Shown: positions 26,121 through 34,973, numbered from the stretch's first letter. The stretch is DNA of 64,000 nt from JAKVBH01 sp049800955 (GCF_049800955.1 NZ_JBNAGA010000003.1:62001-126000), one strand, 5' to 3'. Made by a program: numbers and translations. The notes: generated by a model from the sequence alone, not told the origin.

Positions 26121-28046
26121 TTGGGCAATCTGCGTAACGTCGCCTTTTGGGTCGTGTTGTTTTTACTGATCCTGGCGCTTTTCAATGTGTTTTCTGGCGG
26201 CGGCAATACGCTGCAAAGCCGTGAGATTTCGTACTCCCAATTCGTCGAGATGGTCGACGGTGGCGCGGTGAATGAGGTCACGCTGGATGGTGAGCAAATC
26301 CGCTTCCGCAGCGCCGATGGCAATGACTATGTGACGATCCGTCCCGAGGATGCGGCGCCGACCGAGTTGTTGATGCAAAACAACGTGGCGGTGCGCGCCG
26401 AGCCCCAGCAACAAAGCGGTTTTTCGGCCTTCATCCTGAGCCTTCTGCCCTTCCTGCTGCTGATTGGTGTGTGGATTTATTTCATGAACCGCATGCAGGG
26501 CGGCGGCAAAGGCGGGGCCATGGGCTTTGGCAAATCCAAGGCCAAGATGCTGACCGAAAAGCATGGCCGCGTGACCTTTGACGATGTCGCAGGCATCGAC
26601 GAGGCCAAGGAAGAGCTCGAAGAGATCGTGGAATTCCTGCGCAATCCGCAGAAATTCTCCCGCCTTGGCGGCAAGATCCCCAAGGGCGCGCTTCTCGTGG
26701 GCCCTCCGGGTACGGGTAAAACGCTTCTTGCGCGGGCGATTGCGGGCGAGGCGGGCGTGCCCTTCTTCACCATCTCGGGTTCTGACTTCGTGGAGATGTT
26801 CGTGGGTGTTGGCGCGAGCCGTGTCCGGGACATGTTCGAGCAGGCCAAGAAAAACGCGCCATGCATCGTCTTCATCGACGAGATCGACGCCGTGGGCCGG
26901 GCCCGTGGTGCGGGCTACGGCGGTGGTAATGACGAGCGTGAACAAACGCTCAACCAGCTCCTCGTGGAGATGGATGGCTTTGAGGCCAATGAAGGTGTCA
27001 TCATCGTCGCCGCGACCAACCGTCGTGACGTACTTGACCCCGCGCTGCTGCGTCCGGGCCGCTTTGACCGTCAGGTCACGGTGCCCAACCCCGACATCAA
27101 GGGCCGCGAGAAGATCCTGGGCGTCCATGCCCGCAAGATCCCTCTGGGCCCCGATGCCGATATGCGCATCATCGCGCGTGGTACGCCGGGCTTCTCCGGT
27201 GCCGATCTGGCCAACCTCGTGAACGAGGCCGCTCTGATGGCCGCGCGCGTGGGCCGCAGGTTTGTCACGATGGAGGATTTCGAGCAGGCCAAGGACAAGG
27301 TCATGATGGGCGCGGAACGCCGCTCCATGGTGCTCACCGATGATCAGAAAGAGAAGACAGCGTATCATGAGGCGGGCCACGCCGTTGTTGGTCTGGCGTT
27401 GCCGCAATGTGATCCGGTCTACAAAGCCACGATTATCCCGCGCGGCGGTGCGCTGGGTATGGTTGTCTCGCTGCCCGAGATTGATCGTCTGAACTGGCAT
27501 CGCTCTGAATGCGAAGAAAAACTTGCCATGACGATGGCCGGGAAAGCCGCTGAGATCATCAAGTATGGCCCGGACAATGTGTCCAACGGGCCTGCCGGTG
27601 ACATTCAGCAGGCTTCCGCCTTGGCGCGTGCCATGGTCTTGCAATGGGGCATGTCGGACAAGGTCGGCAACATCGATTACCGCGAGGCGGCGGAAGGTTA
27701 TTCCGGCAATACGGCAGGCTTGTCTGTATCAGCGCACACCAAGGAACTCATCGAAGAAGAAGTGAAACGCTTCATCGAAGAGGCCTATGAGCGCGCGCAT
27801 CAGATCCTGACCGAGAAATACGAGGAATGGGAACGCCTGGCGCAAGGCTTGTTGGAATATGAGACGCTGACCGGCGAAGAGATCAAGCGCGTCATGAATG
27901 GTGAACCTCCCACCGTTGATGGTGATGACGATGATGGCGCCGGAGAGAAAGCTGAGGAGAAACCCTCCGTGTTGTCGATCCCGAAGACCAAATCCCGCAA
28001 GCCCAAGGCATCTGACCCGGACATGGAGCCCGAGCCCTCTGCCTGA
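26121..28046 (+). CDS. ftsH: ATP-dependent zinc metalloprotease FtsH
   Basis: About 641-residue membrane-anchored AAA+ protease that degrades misfolded membrane proteins and regulatory proteins. Two N-terminal membrane segments surround a periplasmic domain; Walker A GPPGTGKT lies at residues 194-201, the second region of homology is ATNRRDVLDPALLRPGRFDR, and the zinc site HEAGH is at 416-420. I chose TTG 26121, five bases after AGGAGAG, giving LGNLRNVAFW as expected for Rhodobacteraceae. A GTG at 26085 is in frame but lies before the ribosome site. The acidic C-terminal tail is poorly conserved. Confidence 0.93.
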   Translation: MGNLRNVAFWVVLFLLILALFNVFSGGGNTLQSREISYSQFVEMVDGGAVNEVTLDGEQIRFRSADGNDYVTIRPEDAAPTELLMQNNVAVRAEPQQQSGFSAFILSLLPFLLLIGVWIYFMNRMQGGGKGGAMGFGKSKAKMLTEKHGRVTFDDVAGIDEAKEELEEIVEFLRNPQKFSRLGGKIPKGALLVGPPGTGKTLLARAIAGEAGVPFFTISGSDFVEMFVGVGASRVRDMFEQAKKNAPCIVFIDEIDAVGRARGAGYGGGNDEREQTLNQLLVEMDGFEANEGVIIVAATNRRDVLDPALLRPGRFDRQVTVPNPDIKGREKILGVHARKIPLGPDADMRIIARGTPGFSGADLANLVNEAALMAARVGRRFVTMEDFEQAKDKVMMGAERRSMVLTDDQKEKTAYHEAGHAVVGLALPQCDPVYKATIIPRGGALGMVVSLPEIDRLNWHRSECEEKLAMTMAGKAAEIIKYGPDNVSNGPAGDIQQASALARAMVLQWGMSDKVGNIDYREAAEGYSGNTAGLSVSAHTKELIEEEVKRFIEEAYERAHQILTEKYEEWERLAQGLLEYETLTGEEIKRVMNGEPPTVDGDDDDGAGEKAEEKPSVLSIPKTKSRKPKASDPDMEPEPSA

Positions 28047-28064
28047 GGCACCTTTAAAACAGAC

Positions 28065-28103
28065 AAAAGCCCCCGGATGCAGACCGCATTCGGGGGCTTT
28101 TTT
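28065..28103 (+). terminator. Rho-independent terminator after ftsH
   Basis: AAAGCCCCCGGATGC pairs with GCATTCGGGGGCTTT (one G-T type mismatch) and is followed by a run of T. The left arm carries a matching A-run, so the hairpin can also serve the convergent gene ending at 28122. Confidence 0.85.
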
Positions 28104-28121
28104 AATTCTCGCTATGGAAAC

Positions 28122-29075
28122 TCAGATCAACGCATGTGTCAGGAACACAACGCGCAGCGCCGCGTCACACAGGGATAGCTCCGTATCGGGCTTGTCCGCA
28201 ACGGGCCCGTTGGGCAGCGGATGGGGCATCGCGGTGGCCGTAAGCAATTTGCTGGCCTCGCGCTGAAACCTGCGCAGGCAGAGAGCAAGCGCTTCTCCGG
28301 CCTCCAATTGATCGAGATCCAGTGCTTCGACCATCAGGTCATCCAGCAGGTCATCGATGTTTTGTCCCGTCGACAGCGCTGCGTGCAGATAGAGCACAGC
28401 ATCACGTTCGGGAGGCAGGAGATCGCCATAGCTCGGAATGCGCCTCTGATCCGCCCCGTCGGAAAGGCTGCGATGGCGGGTGATGGCATGTGTGATCAAG
28501 GGCCAGAAATGTGTTGCAGGTGTCAGCTTTCCCGCTTCAAGCCGCTTGCGGCCAAGATCGTACGCTGTAATGGGGCCGACATGCCAATGCAGACGCGCCA
28601 AAGCTGCAAGGGCGGGTTCGCCCTCTGACACCAGCGGGAGCGGTGCGTTCTGCGCTGCCAGCCAAAGCGCGCGGGTGCCTGCGTAATCCACCTCCGGGAA
28701 AGGATTGCCGCAAGACATGAGCGCTTCAAAACCAGCATCCGTCAGGACATGTGCAGCGACGTGATACTCGAGATGGGTGCGCGCCATCTGGGGCAGCAGA
28801 TCGAGATGTGGAACGTCCTGCGCCTGCATAAGGCGCTGGAACATGTGGTAATTCTGTATCCTCCGCCAATCGGCATCTGACACATGGGCAAAGTCCTGCC
28901 GCTTCGCTGTATCAGGGACCGGCGTGCCATATTTGAACTCGGCGCAGATTTTCGTCTCGTCATAGAACCTCAGGACATGCTCCCAGAGTGGCGTTTGGCG
29001 CGATGTGCCTGTGGCAGGCCACTTGTCGGAGGCAAATACGTCGGATTGTTCTGCACGCTCTAAGATCATGGTCAT
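28122..29075 (-). CDS. Unknown 317-residue protein
   Basis: I recognise no family. The product is soluble, largely helical and rich in His, Leu and Asp. Notable stretches are MARTHLEYHVAAHVLTDAGFEALMSC, LHWHVGPITAYDLGRKRLEAG and the acidic cluster NIDDLLDDLMVEALDLDQLEAGE. The ATG at 29075 has GAAGG in front; an upstream in-frame opening to 29141 lacks a ribosome site. It is transcribed divergently from the MOSC-domain gene and converges on ftsH, sharing the terminator. A helical regulatory or scaffold protein is possible, but this is inference. Confidence 0.65.
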   Translation of the reverse strand: MTMILERAEQSDVFASDKWPATGTSRQTPLWEHVLRFYDETKICAEFKYGTPVPDTAKRQDFAHVSDADWRRIQNYHMFQRLMQAQDVPHLDLLPQMARTHLEYHVAAHVLTDAGFEALMSCGNPFPEVDYAGTRALWLAAQNAPLPLVSEGEPALAALARLHWHVGPITAYDLGRKRLEAGKLTPATHFWPLITHAITRHRSLSDGADQRRIPSYGDLLPPERDAVLYLHAALSTGQNIDDLLDDLMVEALDLDQLEAGEALALCLRRFQREASKLLTATAMPHPLPNGPVADKPDTELSLCDAALRVVFLTHALI

Positions 29076-29223
29076 CGCACCTTCTCGTTTGGGTTGCGTC
29101 TGCCCATGTGTAGCAGCAACAAGTTGTTTTAAATATGGCAAAGGTTAACGAGCCTCCGGACCGTGGCAAGACGTCCACTGGCGTGTTAGGCGGTGACGCG
29201 ACAACAAAGAGGAGCGCGCGCGC

Positions 29224-29802
29224 ATGCCGGCATTGAAACCAACAGACTACGTGGCCGAGATCGTATGGTTGGGCCGTGTCGCAGACAGCGACGCTACGCT
29301 GCGCGCCGAGCGCTTGCAGGAGGCGGAGCTGACCTTTGAGGGCATAGCGGGCGAGTGCCATGGTGGCCTCACGCGTCCATCCTGTTCACGAGTGACCGCG
29401 CAACATGTCAAAGGCACGGAAATCCGAAATGTGCGCCAAGTGTCCATCCTGTCGGAAGAGGAGCTGTCGTTGGTCGCGGCAGAGATGAGCTTGGAACATA
29501 TTGACCCTGCGTGGCTCGGCGCGAGCCTTGTGGTGCGGGGCATTCCAGACTTTACACATGTGCCGCCATCGTCTCGCCTGCAGGCACCAGATGGCGCTTG
29601 TCTGATCGTTGATATGGAAAACCGCCCCTGCATATACCCCGGCCGTGTCATTGACGAGGATGCGCCCGGGCATGGGCCCGCATTCAAAGCGGCCGCGAAG
29701 GGCAGGCGGGGTGTTACGGCAAGTGTCGAACGTCCCGGGCGGTTGCGGATCGGAGACCAGCTGCGCCTGCATATTCCGGACCAGCCCGCGTGGGCGCCCT
29801 GA
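29224..29802 (+). CDS. MOSC-domain protein
   Basis: 192 residues. MOSC (molybdenum cofactor sulfurase C-terminal) domains bind sulfur on a conserved Cys and take part in metal-sulfur transfer. Here GASLVVRGIPDFTHVPPSSR and LIVDMENRPC, which carries the conserved Cys, are the recognisable family stretches. The protein is of stand-alone type without an extra domain. GAGGAG lies ahead of the ATG. The upstream gene is divergent; an inverted repeat follows its stop. Confidence 0.85.
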   Translation: MPALKPTDYVAEIVWLGRVADSDATLRAERLQEAELTFEGIAGECHGGLTRPSCSRVTAQHVKGTEIRNVRQVSILSEEELSLVAAEMSLEHIDPAWLGASLVVRGIPDFTHVPPSSRLQAPDGACLIVDMENRPCIYPGRVIDEDAPGHGPAFKAAAKGRRGVTASVERPGRLRIGDQLRLHIPDQPAWAP

Positions 29803-29828
29803 CGTTTGGGGTCGTGGGAGCCACGGGC

Positions 29829-29864
29829 GGAAACCTCTGTGCAGGATGACGCCCAGAGGTTTCC
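29829..29864. terminator. Terminator-like inverted repeat after the MOSC gene
   Basis: Perfect 11-bp arms GGAAACCTCTG and complement with a 14-base loop lie 26 bp after the MOSC stop. No T-run follows, so it may be a weak terminator or an RNA-protecting hairpin. fhs begins 125 bp further on. Confidence 0.45.
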
Positions 29865-29988
29865 GATGATGGAAATGCCCGCGCCGTGTCGCCGCTCAGG
29901 ACAAAGAAAAGGTCGGAAACGGTGTCCGGCCAGCCTCCCTTGGCGCTAGGATCGTGACCAACAAAGATCTGCCAGGGAGCACAGGGAC

Positions 29989-31665
29989 ATGTCTTACAAG
30001 AGTGATATTGAGATAGCGCGCGAAGCGTCTAAGCGGCCTATTCAGGAGATTGGGGACAGGTTGGGCATCCCGTCCGAGCATTTGTTGCCCTATGGGCATG
30101 ACAAGGCGAAGGTGAGCCAGGCGTTTATCAATTCGACCAAGAGCCGTGAGGACGGCAAGTTGATCCTGGTGACGGCGATCAACCCGACGCCTGCGGGTGA
30201 GGGCAAGACGACGACGACGGTGGGTCTGGGCGATGGTCTGAACGCGATTGGCAAGAAGGCCATGGTCTGTATCCGCGAGGCGTCGCTGGGTCCGAACTTC
30301 GGGATGAAGGGCGGGGCGGCTGGCGGCGGTTATGCGCAGGTCGTGCCGATGGAGGAGATGAACCTCCACTTCACGGGCGACTTCCACGCGATCACCTCGG
30401 CGCATTCGCTGCTCTCGGCGATGCTCGACAACCACATCTACTGGGGCAATGAGCAGGAGATCGACATCCGCCGCGTCCAGTGGCGCCGGGTTGTGGACAT
30501 GAACGACCGCGCGCTGCGCCAGATCACGGCCAGCTTGGGCGGTGTGGCCAATGGCTTCCCGCGCGAGGCGGGCTTTGACATCACCGTGGCCTCCGAGGTC
30601 ATGGCGATCCTGTGTCTGGCCAATGACCTCAAGGATCTCGAGACGCGTCTGGGCGACATGATCGTGGCCTACCGCCGTGACCGTTCGCCGGTGTTCTGCC
30701 GCGATATCAAGGCCGAGGGCGCGATGACGGTGCTCTTGAAGGACGCGATGCAGCCCAACCTCGTGCAGACGCTGGAGAACAACCCGGCCTTCGTGCATGG
30801 CGGGCCCTTTGCCAATATCGCGCATGGGTGCAACTCGGTGATTGCGACCACGACGGCGCTGAAGCTTGCGGATTACGTGGTCACGGAAGCGGGCTTTGGG
30901 GCCGATCTGGGCGCTGAGAAGTTCATGAACATCAAGTGCCGCAAGGCGGGGCTGTCGCCCAGCGTTGTGGTCTGTGTGGCCACGGTCCGCGCGATGAAGA
31001 TGAACGGTGGCGTGGCCAAGGCCGATCTTGGCGCGGAGAATGTGGATGCGGTCAAGGCGGGCTGTCCGAACCTGGGCCGTCACATCGAGAACCTGAAGAG
31101 CTTCGGGGTGCCGGTTGTCGTGGCGATCAACCACTTCGTGACGGATACCGATGCGGAAGTGCAGGCGATCAAGGACTTCGTGGCGGATCATGGCGCGGAA
31201 GCGGTCTTGAGCCGCCACTGGGAGCTGGGCTCGGAAGGGTCGAGCGATCTGGCGCGCAAAGTGGCGGAGGTGGCCGATGCCGGGAGTGCGAACTTCGCGC
31301 CGATCTATGCCGATGAGATGCCGCTGGCCGAGAAGATCAACACCATCGCCAAGCGGATCTACCGCGCGGACGAGGCGCTGATGGATCAGAAGATCCGCGA
31401 TCAGCTCAAGCTCTGGGAGGAGCAGGGTTACGGCCATCTGCCGGTCTGTATGGCGAAGACGCAGTACTCGTTCTCGACCGATCCGAGCTTGCGCGGGGCG
31501 CCGACGGGCTTCTCGGTGCCGGTGCGCGAGGTGCGCCTGTCCGCAGGCGCAGGATTCATCGTGGCGGTTTGCGGTGAGATCATGACGATGCCGGGTCTGC
31601 CGCGTGTGCCTTCGGCCGAGAACATTCACCTTAATGAAGATGGACAAATAGAAGGGCTTTTTTAA
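29989..31665 (+). CDS. fhs: Formate--tetrahydrofolate ligase
   Basis: 558-residue cytosolic enzyme that makes 10-formyl-tetrahydrofolate from formate, THF and ATP, or runs in reverse to release ATP and formate. The ATP loop is TPAGEGKTTTTVGLGDGL around residue 65; ICIREASLGPNFGMKGGAAGGGYAQV-type stretches and DITVASEVMAILCLA are diagnostic. The ribosome site is AGGGAG/CAGGG. Codon use is markedly more uniform and GC-ending than in neighbouring genes, consistent with high expression. Stacked hairpins follow, then folD, its functional partner. Confidence 0.95.
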   Translation: MSYKSDIEIAREASKRPIQEIGDRLGIPSEHLLPYGHDKAKVSQAFINSTKSREDGKLILVTAINPTPAGEGKTTTTVGLGDGLNAIGKKAMVCIREASLGPNFGMKGGAAGGGYAQVVPMEEMNLHFTGDFHAITSAHSLLSAMLDNHIYWGNEQEIDIRRVQWRRVVDMNDRALRQITASLGGVANGFPREAGFDITVASEVMAILCLANDLKDLETRLGDMIVAYRRDRSPVFCRDIKAEGAMTVLLKDAMQPNLVQTLENNPAFVHGGPFANIAHGCNSVIATTTALKLADYVVTEAGFGADLGAEKFMNIKCRKAGLSPSVVVCVATVRAMKMNGGVAKADLGAENVDAVKAGCPNLGRHIENLKSFGVPVVVAINHFVTDTDAEVQAIKDFVADHGAEAVLSRHWELGSEGSSDLARKVAEVADAGSANFAPIYADEMPLAEKINTIAKRIYRADEALMDQKIRDQLKLWEEQGYGHLPVCMAKTQYSFSTDPSLRGAPTGFSVPVREVRLSAGAGFIVAVCGEIMTMPGLPRVPSAENIHLNEDGQIEGLF

Positions 31666-31681
31666 GCGGAGCTTAAAAAAG
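31657..31681. terminator. Hairpin spanning the fhs stop codon
   Basis: CTTTTTTAAGC and its perfect complement flank a GGA loop. The repeat includes the fhs TAA. A second larger hairpin begins 2 bp later. The A/T-rich arms could give termination in either orientation. Confidence 0.5.
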
Positions 31682-31682
31682 A

Positions 31683-31727
31683 GTGGGACAGAGAGAATTT
31701 GGCAAAGCCAAACTCTCGGAGTCCCAC
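31683..31727. other. Large imperfect hairpin between fhs and folD
   Basis: The outer stem GTGGGAC/GTCCCAC and the inner stem (GAGA-x-TTTGGC with GCCAAA-x-TCTC) close on an AAA loop, interrupted by a 3+3 internal loop and one mismatch. It is the second of three structured elements in the fhs-folD gap. No T-run follows it. Confidence 0.6.
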
Positions 31728-31770
31728 ACCCTCGTCACTCTGGGTGCTTCACGGCAGGCGTTTCAACAAA

Positions 31771-31826
31771 AGGGGGCTCTGCCCCCGCCCTACGGGCTCC
31801 CCCGGAGTTTACTTAGCAAGATGAAG
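31771..31826 (+). repeat. Intergenic hairpin repeat, copy A
   Basis: The order is GGGGGC-TCT-GCCCCC, then GCCC-TAC-GGGC, then CCCCCGGAGTTTA and GCAAGATGAAG. The same architecture recurs at 54548-54610, 59901-59963 and, inverted, at 60108-60158. It lies directly before the folD ribosome site; the end of the repeat nearly abuts GAGGAGG. Confidence 0.75.
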
Positions 31827-31839
31827 AGGAGGCGTGGGA

Positions 31840-32739
31840 ATGACGGCTCAGAAGATTGACGGCAAGGCGTTTGCGGCGGATGTGCGCGGGCAGATTGCGG
31901 CGCATGTGGCGCGCTTGAAGGCGGATCATGGCATCACGCCGGGGCTGGCGGTGATCCTTGTGGGAGAGGACCCGGCCTCTGAGGTCTATGTGGCGGCCAA
32001 GCACAAGCAGACGGTTGAGGTGGGGATGGCGAGCTTTGAGCATCGTTTGCCGGCTGACGTGCCGGAGGCGGCGCTTTTTGCGCTGATTGATCAGCTTAAT
32101 GCCGATGCGTCTGTGCATGGGATCCTGTGTCAGTTCCCGGTGCCGGATCATCTGGATGAGCGGGCTGTTGTGGCGCGGATTGATCCGGCCAAGGATGTGG
32201 ATGGCTTGAGTGTGGTGAATGCCGGTTTGCTGGCGTCGGGGGAGACGGGGCTGGTGTCCTGCACGCCTTTGGGCTGTCTGATGCTCTTGCGCGATCAGCT
32301 GGGGGATATGTCGGGCAAGGAGGCGGTTGTGATTGGCCGCTCGAACCTCTTTGGCAAGCCGATGGGGCAGCTATTGTTGCAGGAGAATTGCACGGTCACG
32401 ATCGCGCATTCGCGCACGGCGGATCTGCCGGCTGTGGCGCGGCGGGCGGATATCCTCGTGGCGGCCGTGGGGCGCGCGGAGATGGTCAAGGGGGATTGGA
32501 TCAAGCCCGGCGCCACGGTCATTGACGTGGGCATCACGCGCATCCCGCATCCCGACAAGCCGGGCAAGAGCAAGCTTCTGGGCGATGTGGACTACGCCGA
32601 GGCCACGCAGGTCGCCGCCGCCGTGACCCCCGTGCCCGGCGGCGTCGGCCCCATGACCATCGCCTGCCTGCTCGCAAACACACTCACCGCTTGCTGCCGC
32701 GCCAACAAACTCACAGAACCCAAAGGACTAACCGCGTAA
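31840..32739 (+). CDS. folD: Methylenetetrahydrofolate dehydrogenase/cyclohydrolase
   Basis: 299-residue bifunctional cytosolic enzyme that interconverts 5,10-methylene-THF and 10-formyl-THF. Landmarks are the LAVILVGEDPASEVYVAAKHK stretch with the catalytic Lys, GILCQFPVPDHLDE, and the C-terminal VIGRSNLFGKPMGQLLL NADP-binding motif with PVPGGVGPMT. The ATG at 31840 follows GAGGAGG; a GTG two codons earlier is less likely. With fhs it connects formate to the folate one-carbon pool. Confidence 0.95.
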   Translation: MTAQKIDGKAFAADVRGQIAAHVARLKADHGITPGLAVILVGEDPASEVYVAAKHKQTVEVGMASFEHRLPADVPEAALFALIDQLNADASVHGILCQFPVPDHLDERAVVARIDPAKDVDGLSVVNAGLLASGETGLVSCTPLGCLMLLRDQLGDMSGKEAVVIGRSNLFGKPMGQLLLQENCTVTIAHSRTADLPAVARRADILVAAVGRAEMVKGDWIKPGATVIDVGITRIPHPDKPGKSKLLGDVDYAEATQVAAAVTPVPGGVGPMTIACLLANTLTACCRANKLTEPKGLTA

Positions 32740-32754
32740 GGGAGGCCCTTTGCC

Positions 32755-33522
32755 TCAGCTGTTTTCTGTGACAATAACCTGCGTGTCTGAGGCCGCGCAG
32801 GTCTCACGGCAAAGGGACGGCGGAAGCTGATTGGTCACGAATGTGTCGATCTCTCCCATGGTTGCGATCTTGATGGGCGCTTTGCGCTCAAACTTGGAAT
32901 GATCCGCGACGAGCAGGACCTTGTCGCTTCGCTCAATGATTGCCTGGCTGACGCCCACTTCCCGCATGTCGAAATCGAGGATATCGCCACGCGGATGAAG
33001 AGCCGAGCAACCGATCACGGCAAAATCAAAGCGAAATCGGGAAATGGCTTCGCGCGCTATTGGCCCGACGAGGCCACCGTCCCCGGCGCGCAGGTTCCCG
33101 CCTGTGACGGCAACCTCGACATTCGGGTTCTGCCCCAGACGATTGGCGATATTGAGATTGTTTGTCACCACCAGAAGCCCGGTATGGCTGTGCAGTTCTG
33201 CGGCGACGGCTTCAGTGGTCGTGCCGATATTGAGAAACAGCGAGCAATCGTTCGGGATATGTCTGACGCATTCGCGCGCGATCGCCAGCTTCGATGATTG
33301 GTTGAGTTGCTGGCGCTCGATGTAGTCGATGTTCATCGTCGTCGAGGGCAGGACGGCGCCGCCGTGCACACGTTCCAGCTGGCCATCTTCCGACAGTTCC
33401 GTGAGATCTCGCCGGATCGTCTGCGGGGTGACACCGAAATACGCGACCAATCGCTCAACAGTGACCTTGCCTTCGCGTCGGGCGATTTCGATGATTTCGG
33501 GCTTGCGCAGCGTTTGTCCCAT
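32755..33522 (-). CDS. DeoR/GlpR-family transcriptional regulator
   Basis: About 255 residues. The N-terminal DeoR helix-turn-helix (VERLVAYFGVTPQTIRRDLTELSEDGQLERVHGGA) is followed by a DeoRC sensor domain with the sugar-phosphate site signature LFLNIGTTTEAVAAEL and the SALHPRGDILDFDM segment, close to glycerol-3-phosphate regulator GlpR. ATG 33522 follows GGGAGAG; an ATG 12 bases earlier is possible. No glycerol or sugar-phosphate gene is adjacent, so the regulon is unknown. It converges on folD. Confidence 0.85.
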   Translation of the reverse strand: MGQTLRKPEIIEIARREGKVTVERLVAYFGVTPQTIRRDLTELSEDGQLERVHGGAVLPSTTMNIDYIERQQLNQSSKLAIARECVRHIPNDCSLFLNIGTTTEAVAAELHSHTGLLVVTNNLNIANRLGQNPNVEVAVTGGNLRAGDGGLVGPIAREAISRFRFDFAVIGCSALHPRGDILDFDMREVGVSQAIIERSDKVLLVADHSKFERKAPIKIATMGEIDTFVTNQLPPSLCRETCAASDTQVIVTENS

Positions 33523-33683
33523 TGGCTCTCCCATTTTGGTCGTAGCATAGTGTTTGGGACGGCGAGCGCAAAGCCTGCTGACAAGGGCCTGGGCAGGCAG
33601 AACCGGGCGAAAGCTGGAGCCGAGGCTGGGTCAGAGGCCGCCCCATGACGCCAGCACGGGCCTGACACATCTCTTTGATATGC

Positions 33684-33697
33684 TTGACATGAATCAT
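33684..33697. promoter_or_regulatory. FNR/NnrR-type box upstream of nnrS
   Basis: TTGAC-ATGA-ATCAT matches 8 of 10 defined bases of the TTGAT-N4-ATCAA consensus of FNR/DNR/NnrR regulators. It ends 82 bp before the nnrS ATG, an activating position. NnrS genes belong to nitric-oxide-responsive Nnr regulons in related bacteria. Confidence 0.55.
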
Positions 33698-33779
33698 GGA
33701 GCGCGAGGGCGGACCCGCTCATGATATAGCGGGCATCGCGACGCCCTGCCGTTTTTTCGAGACTTGCACGAGGCTTGCC

Positions 33780-34973
33780 ATGTCCACCACATCTGAGCAA
33801 ATGCGCGCCTGGACGGGGCCTGCTCTTTTCTCTTACGGCTTCCGCCCGTTTTTTCTGGGCGGCGCTCTTTGGGCCGCGCTGGCGATGTGTTTATGGTTGG
33901 CGGCGCTGACGGGCGCGCTGGCGTTGCCATCGGGGTTTGATCCGGCGTCCTGGCATGCGCATGCCTTTCTTTTTGGGTATCTTGGCGCGGTGATTGCTGG
34001 CTTCATGATGACGGCCGTGCCAAATTGGACGGGCCGCATGCCTATCGTCGGTTGGGCGTTGGCGGGGTTGTTTGCGCTTTGGTTTGTGGGGCGTGTCGCC
34101 TTGCTGTTTTCGCAAGACCTCCCTCCCGGGCTTGTGGCGGCTGTGGATCTGGCGTTTCCGGTTCTCTTCGCCGCGGCGATGCTGCGCGAGATCATCGCGG
34201 GGCGGAACTGGCGCAATCTCATCATTGTGGGGTTGCTGGCAGTGTTCATCCTCGCGAATGCGATTTTCCATCTGGAAGGGGCGCGGGGGTTTTATGCCGC
34301 GCAAGGCTATGGGCTACGGCTCGGCACGGCGGCGGCCTTGATGATGATTGCGGTGATCGGCGGGCGCATCATTCCGTCATTCACGCGCAATTGGCTGGCC
34401 AAGCAGAATGCCGAAAAATTGCCCGTCCCGCCGATGCAGCGCTTTGACAAGGTGGCGTTGCTGGCCTTGATGGCGGCGCTGGTCCTCTGGGTTGTATGGC
34501 CCACCGGGGCGGGCACGGCCTTCATGCTCTTTTGCGTCGCCGGGCTTCACCTCTTTCGCCTGTCGCGCTGGTGCGGGCTTGCGACATTGTCTGCGCCTCT
34601 CGTTTGGGTGTTGCATGCAGCTTATGCGTTCGTGCCACTGGGCGCGTTGCTGGAAGCCATCTCCATCGTTTGGCCCGAGTTGCTGGGATCCGCGCCTGCG
34701 CTGCACGTCTGGCTGGCGGGCGCAATCGGGTTGATGACGCTGGCTGTCATGACACGTGCGACGCTCGGACATTCAGGGCGCGCGCTGGTCGTAGGTCGAG
34801 GGACCTTGGCGCTCTACGTGATGCTCATCGCGTCAGTGGGTCTGCGCTTTGCCGCAGGGCTCTGGGACGGTGCCGCGCCCTTGTTGTTGAGCCTGTCGGC
34901 CCTGTGCTGGATCGGGACCTTCGGCGGATTTGTCCTGCTCTACGGGCCGATGATCTTGCGGGCGCGTGAGTAG
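33780..34973 (+). CDS. nnrS: NnrS-family heme- and copper-containing membrane protein
   Basis: About 397-residue inner-membrane protein with about 12 hydrophobic segments. NnrS proteins relieve nitric oxide stress in bacteria that denitrify or meet NO. Diagnostic stretches are FSYGFRPFFLGGALWA at the start, WHAHAFLFGYLGAVIAGFMMTAVPNWTG around residue 60, the GGRIIPSFTRNWL stretch near residue 200 and TRATLGHSGRAL near the C-terminus. ATG 33780 is preferred over an in-frame ATG at 33696, because that codon overlaps the regulatory box. nnrU starts at the base right after its stop. Confidence 0.9.
   Translation: MSTTSEQMRAWTGPALFSYGFRPFFLGGALWAALAMCLWLAALTGALALPSGFDPASWHAHAFLFGYLGAVIAGFMMTAVPNWTGRMPIVGWALAGLFALWFVGRVALLFSQDLPPGLVAAVDLAFPVLFAAAMLREIIAGRNWRNLIIVGLLAVFILANAIFHLEGARGFYAAQGYGLRLGTAAALMMIAVIGGRIIPSFTRNWLAKQNAEKLPVPPMQRFDKVALLALMAALVLWVVWPTGAGTAFMLFCVAGLHLFRLSRWCGLATLSAPLVWVLHAAYAFVPLGALLEAISIVWPELLGSAPALHVWLAGAIGLMTLAVMTRATLGHSGRALVVGRGTLALYVMLIASVGLRFAAGLWDGAAPLLLSLSALCWIGTFGGFVLLYGPMILRARE

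Noticed and set aside
29896..31647. Long open frame (583 residues) antisense to fhs
   Set aside because: It mirrors the strongly biased codon use of fhs, has an Arg/His-rich composition with no family features and no ribosome site. It is a GC-driven shadow.
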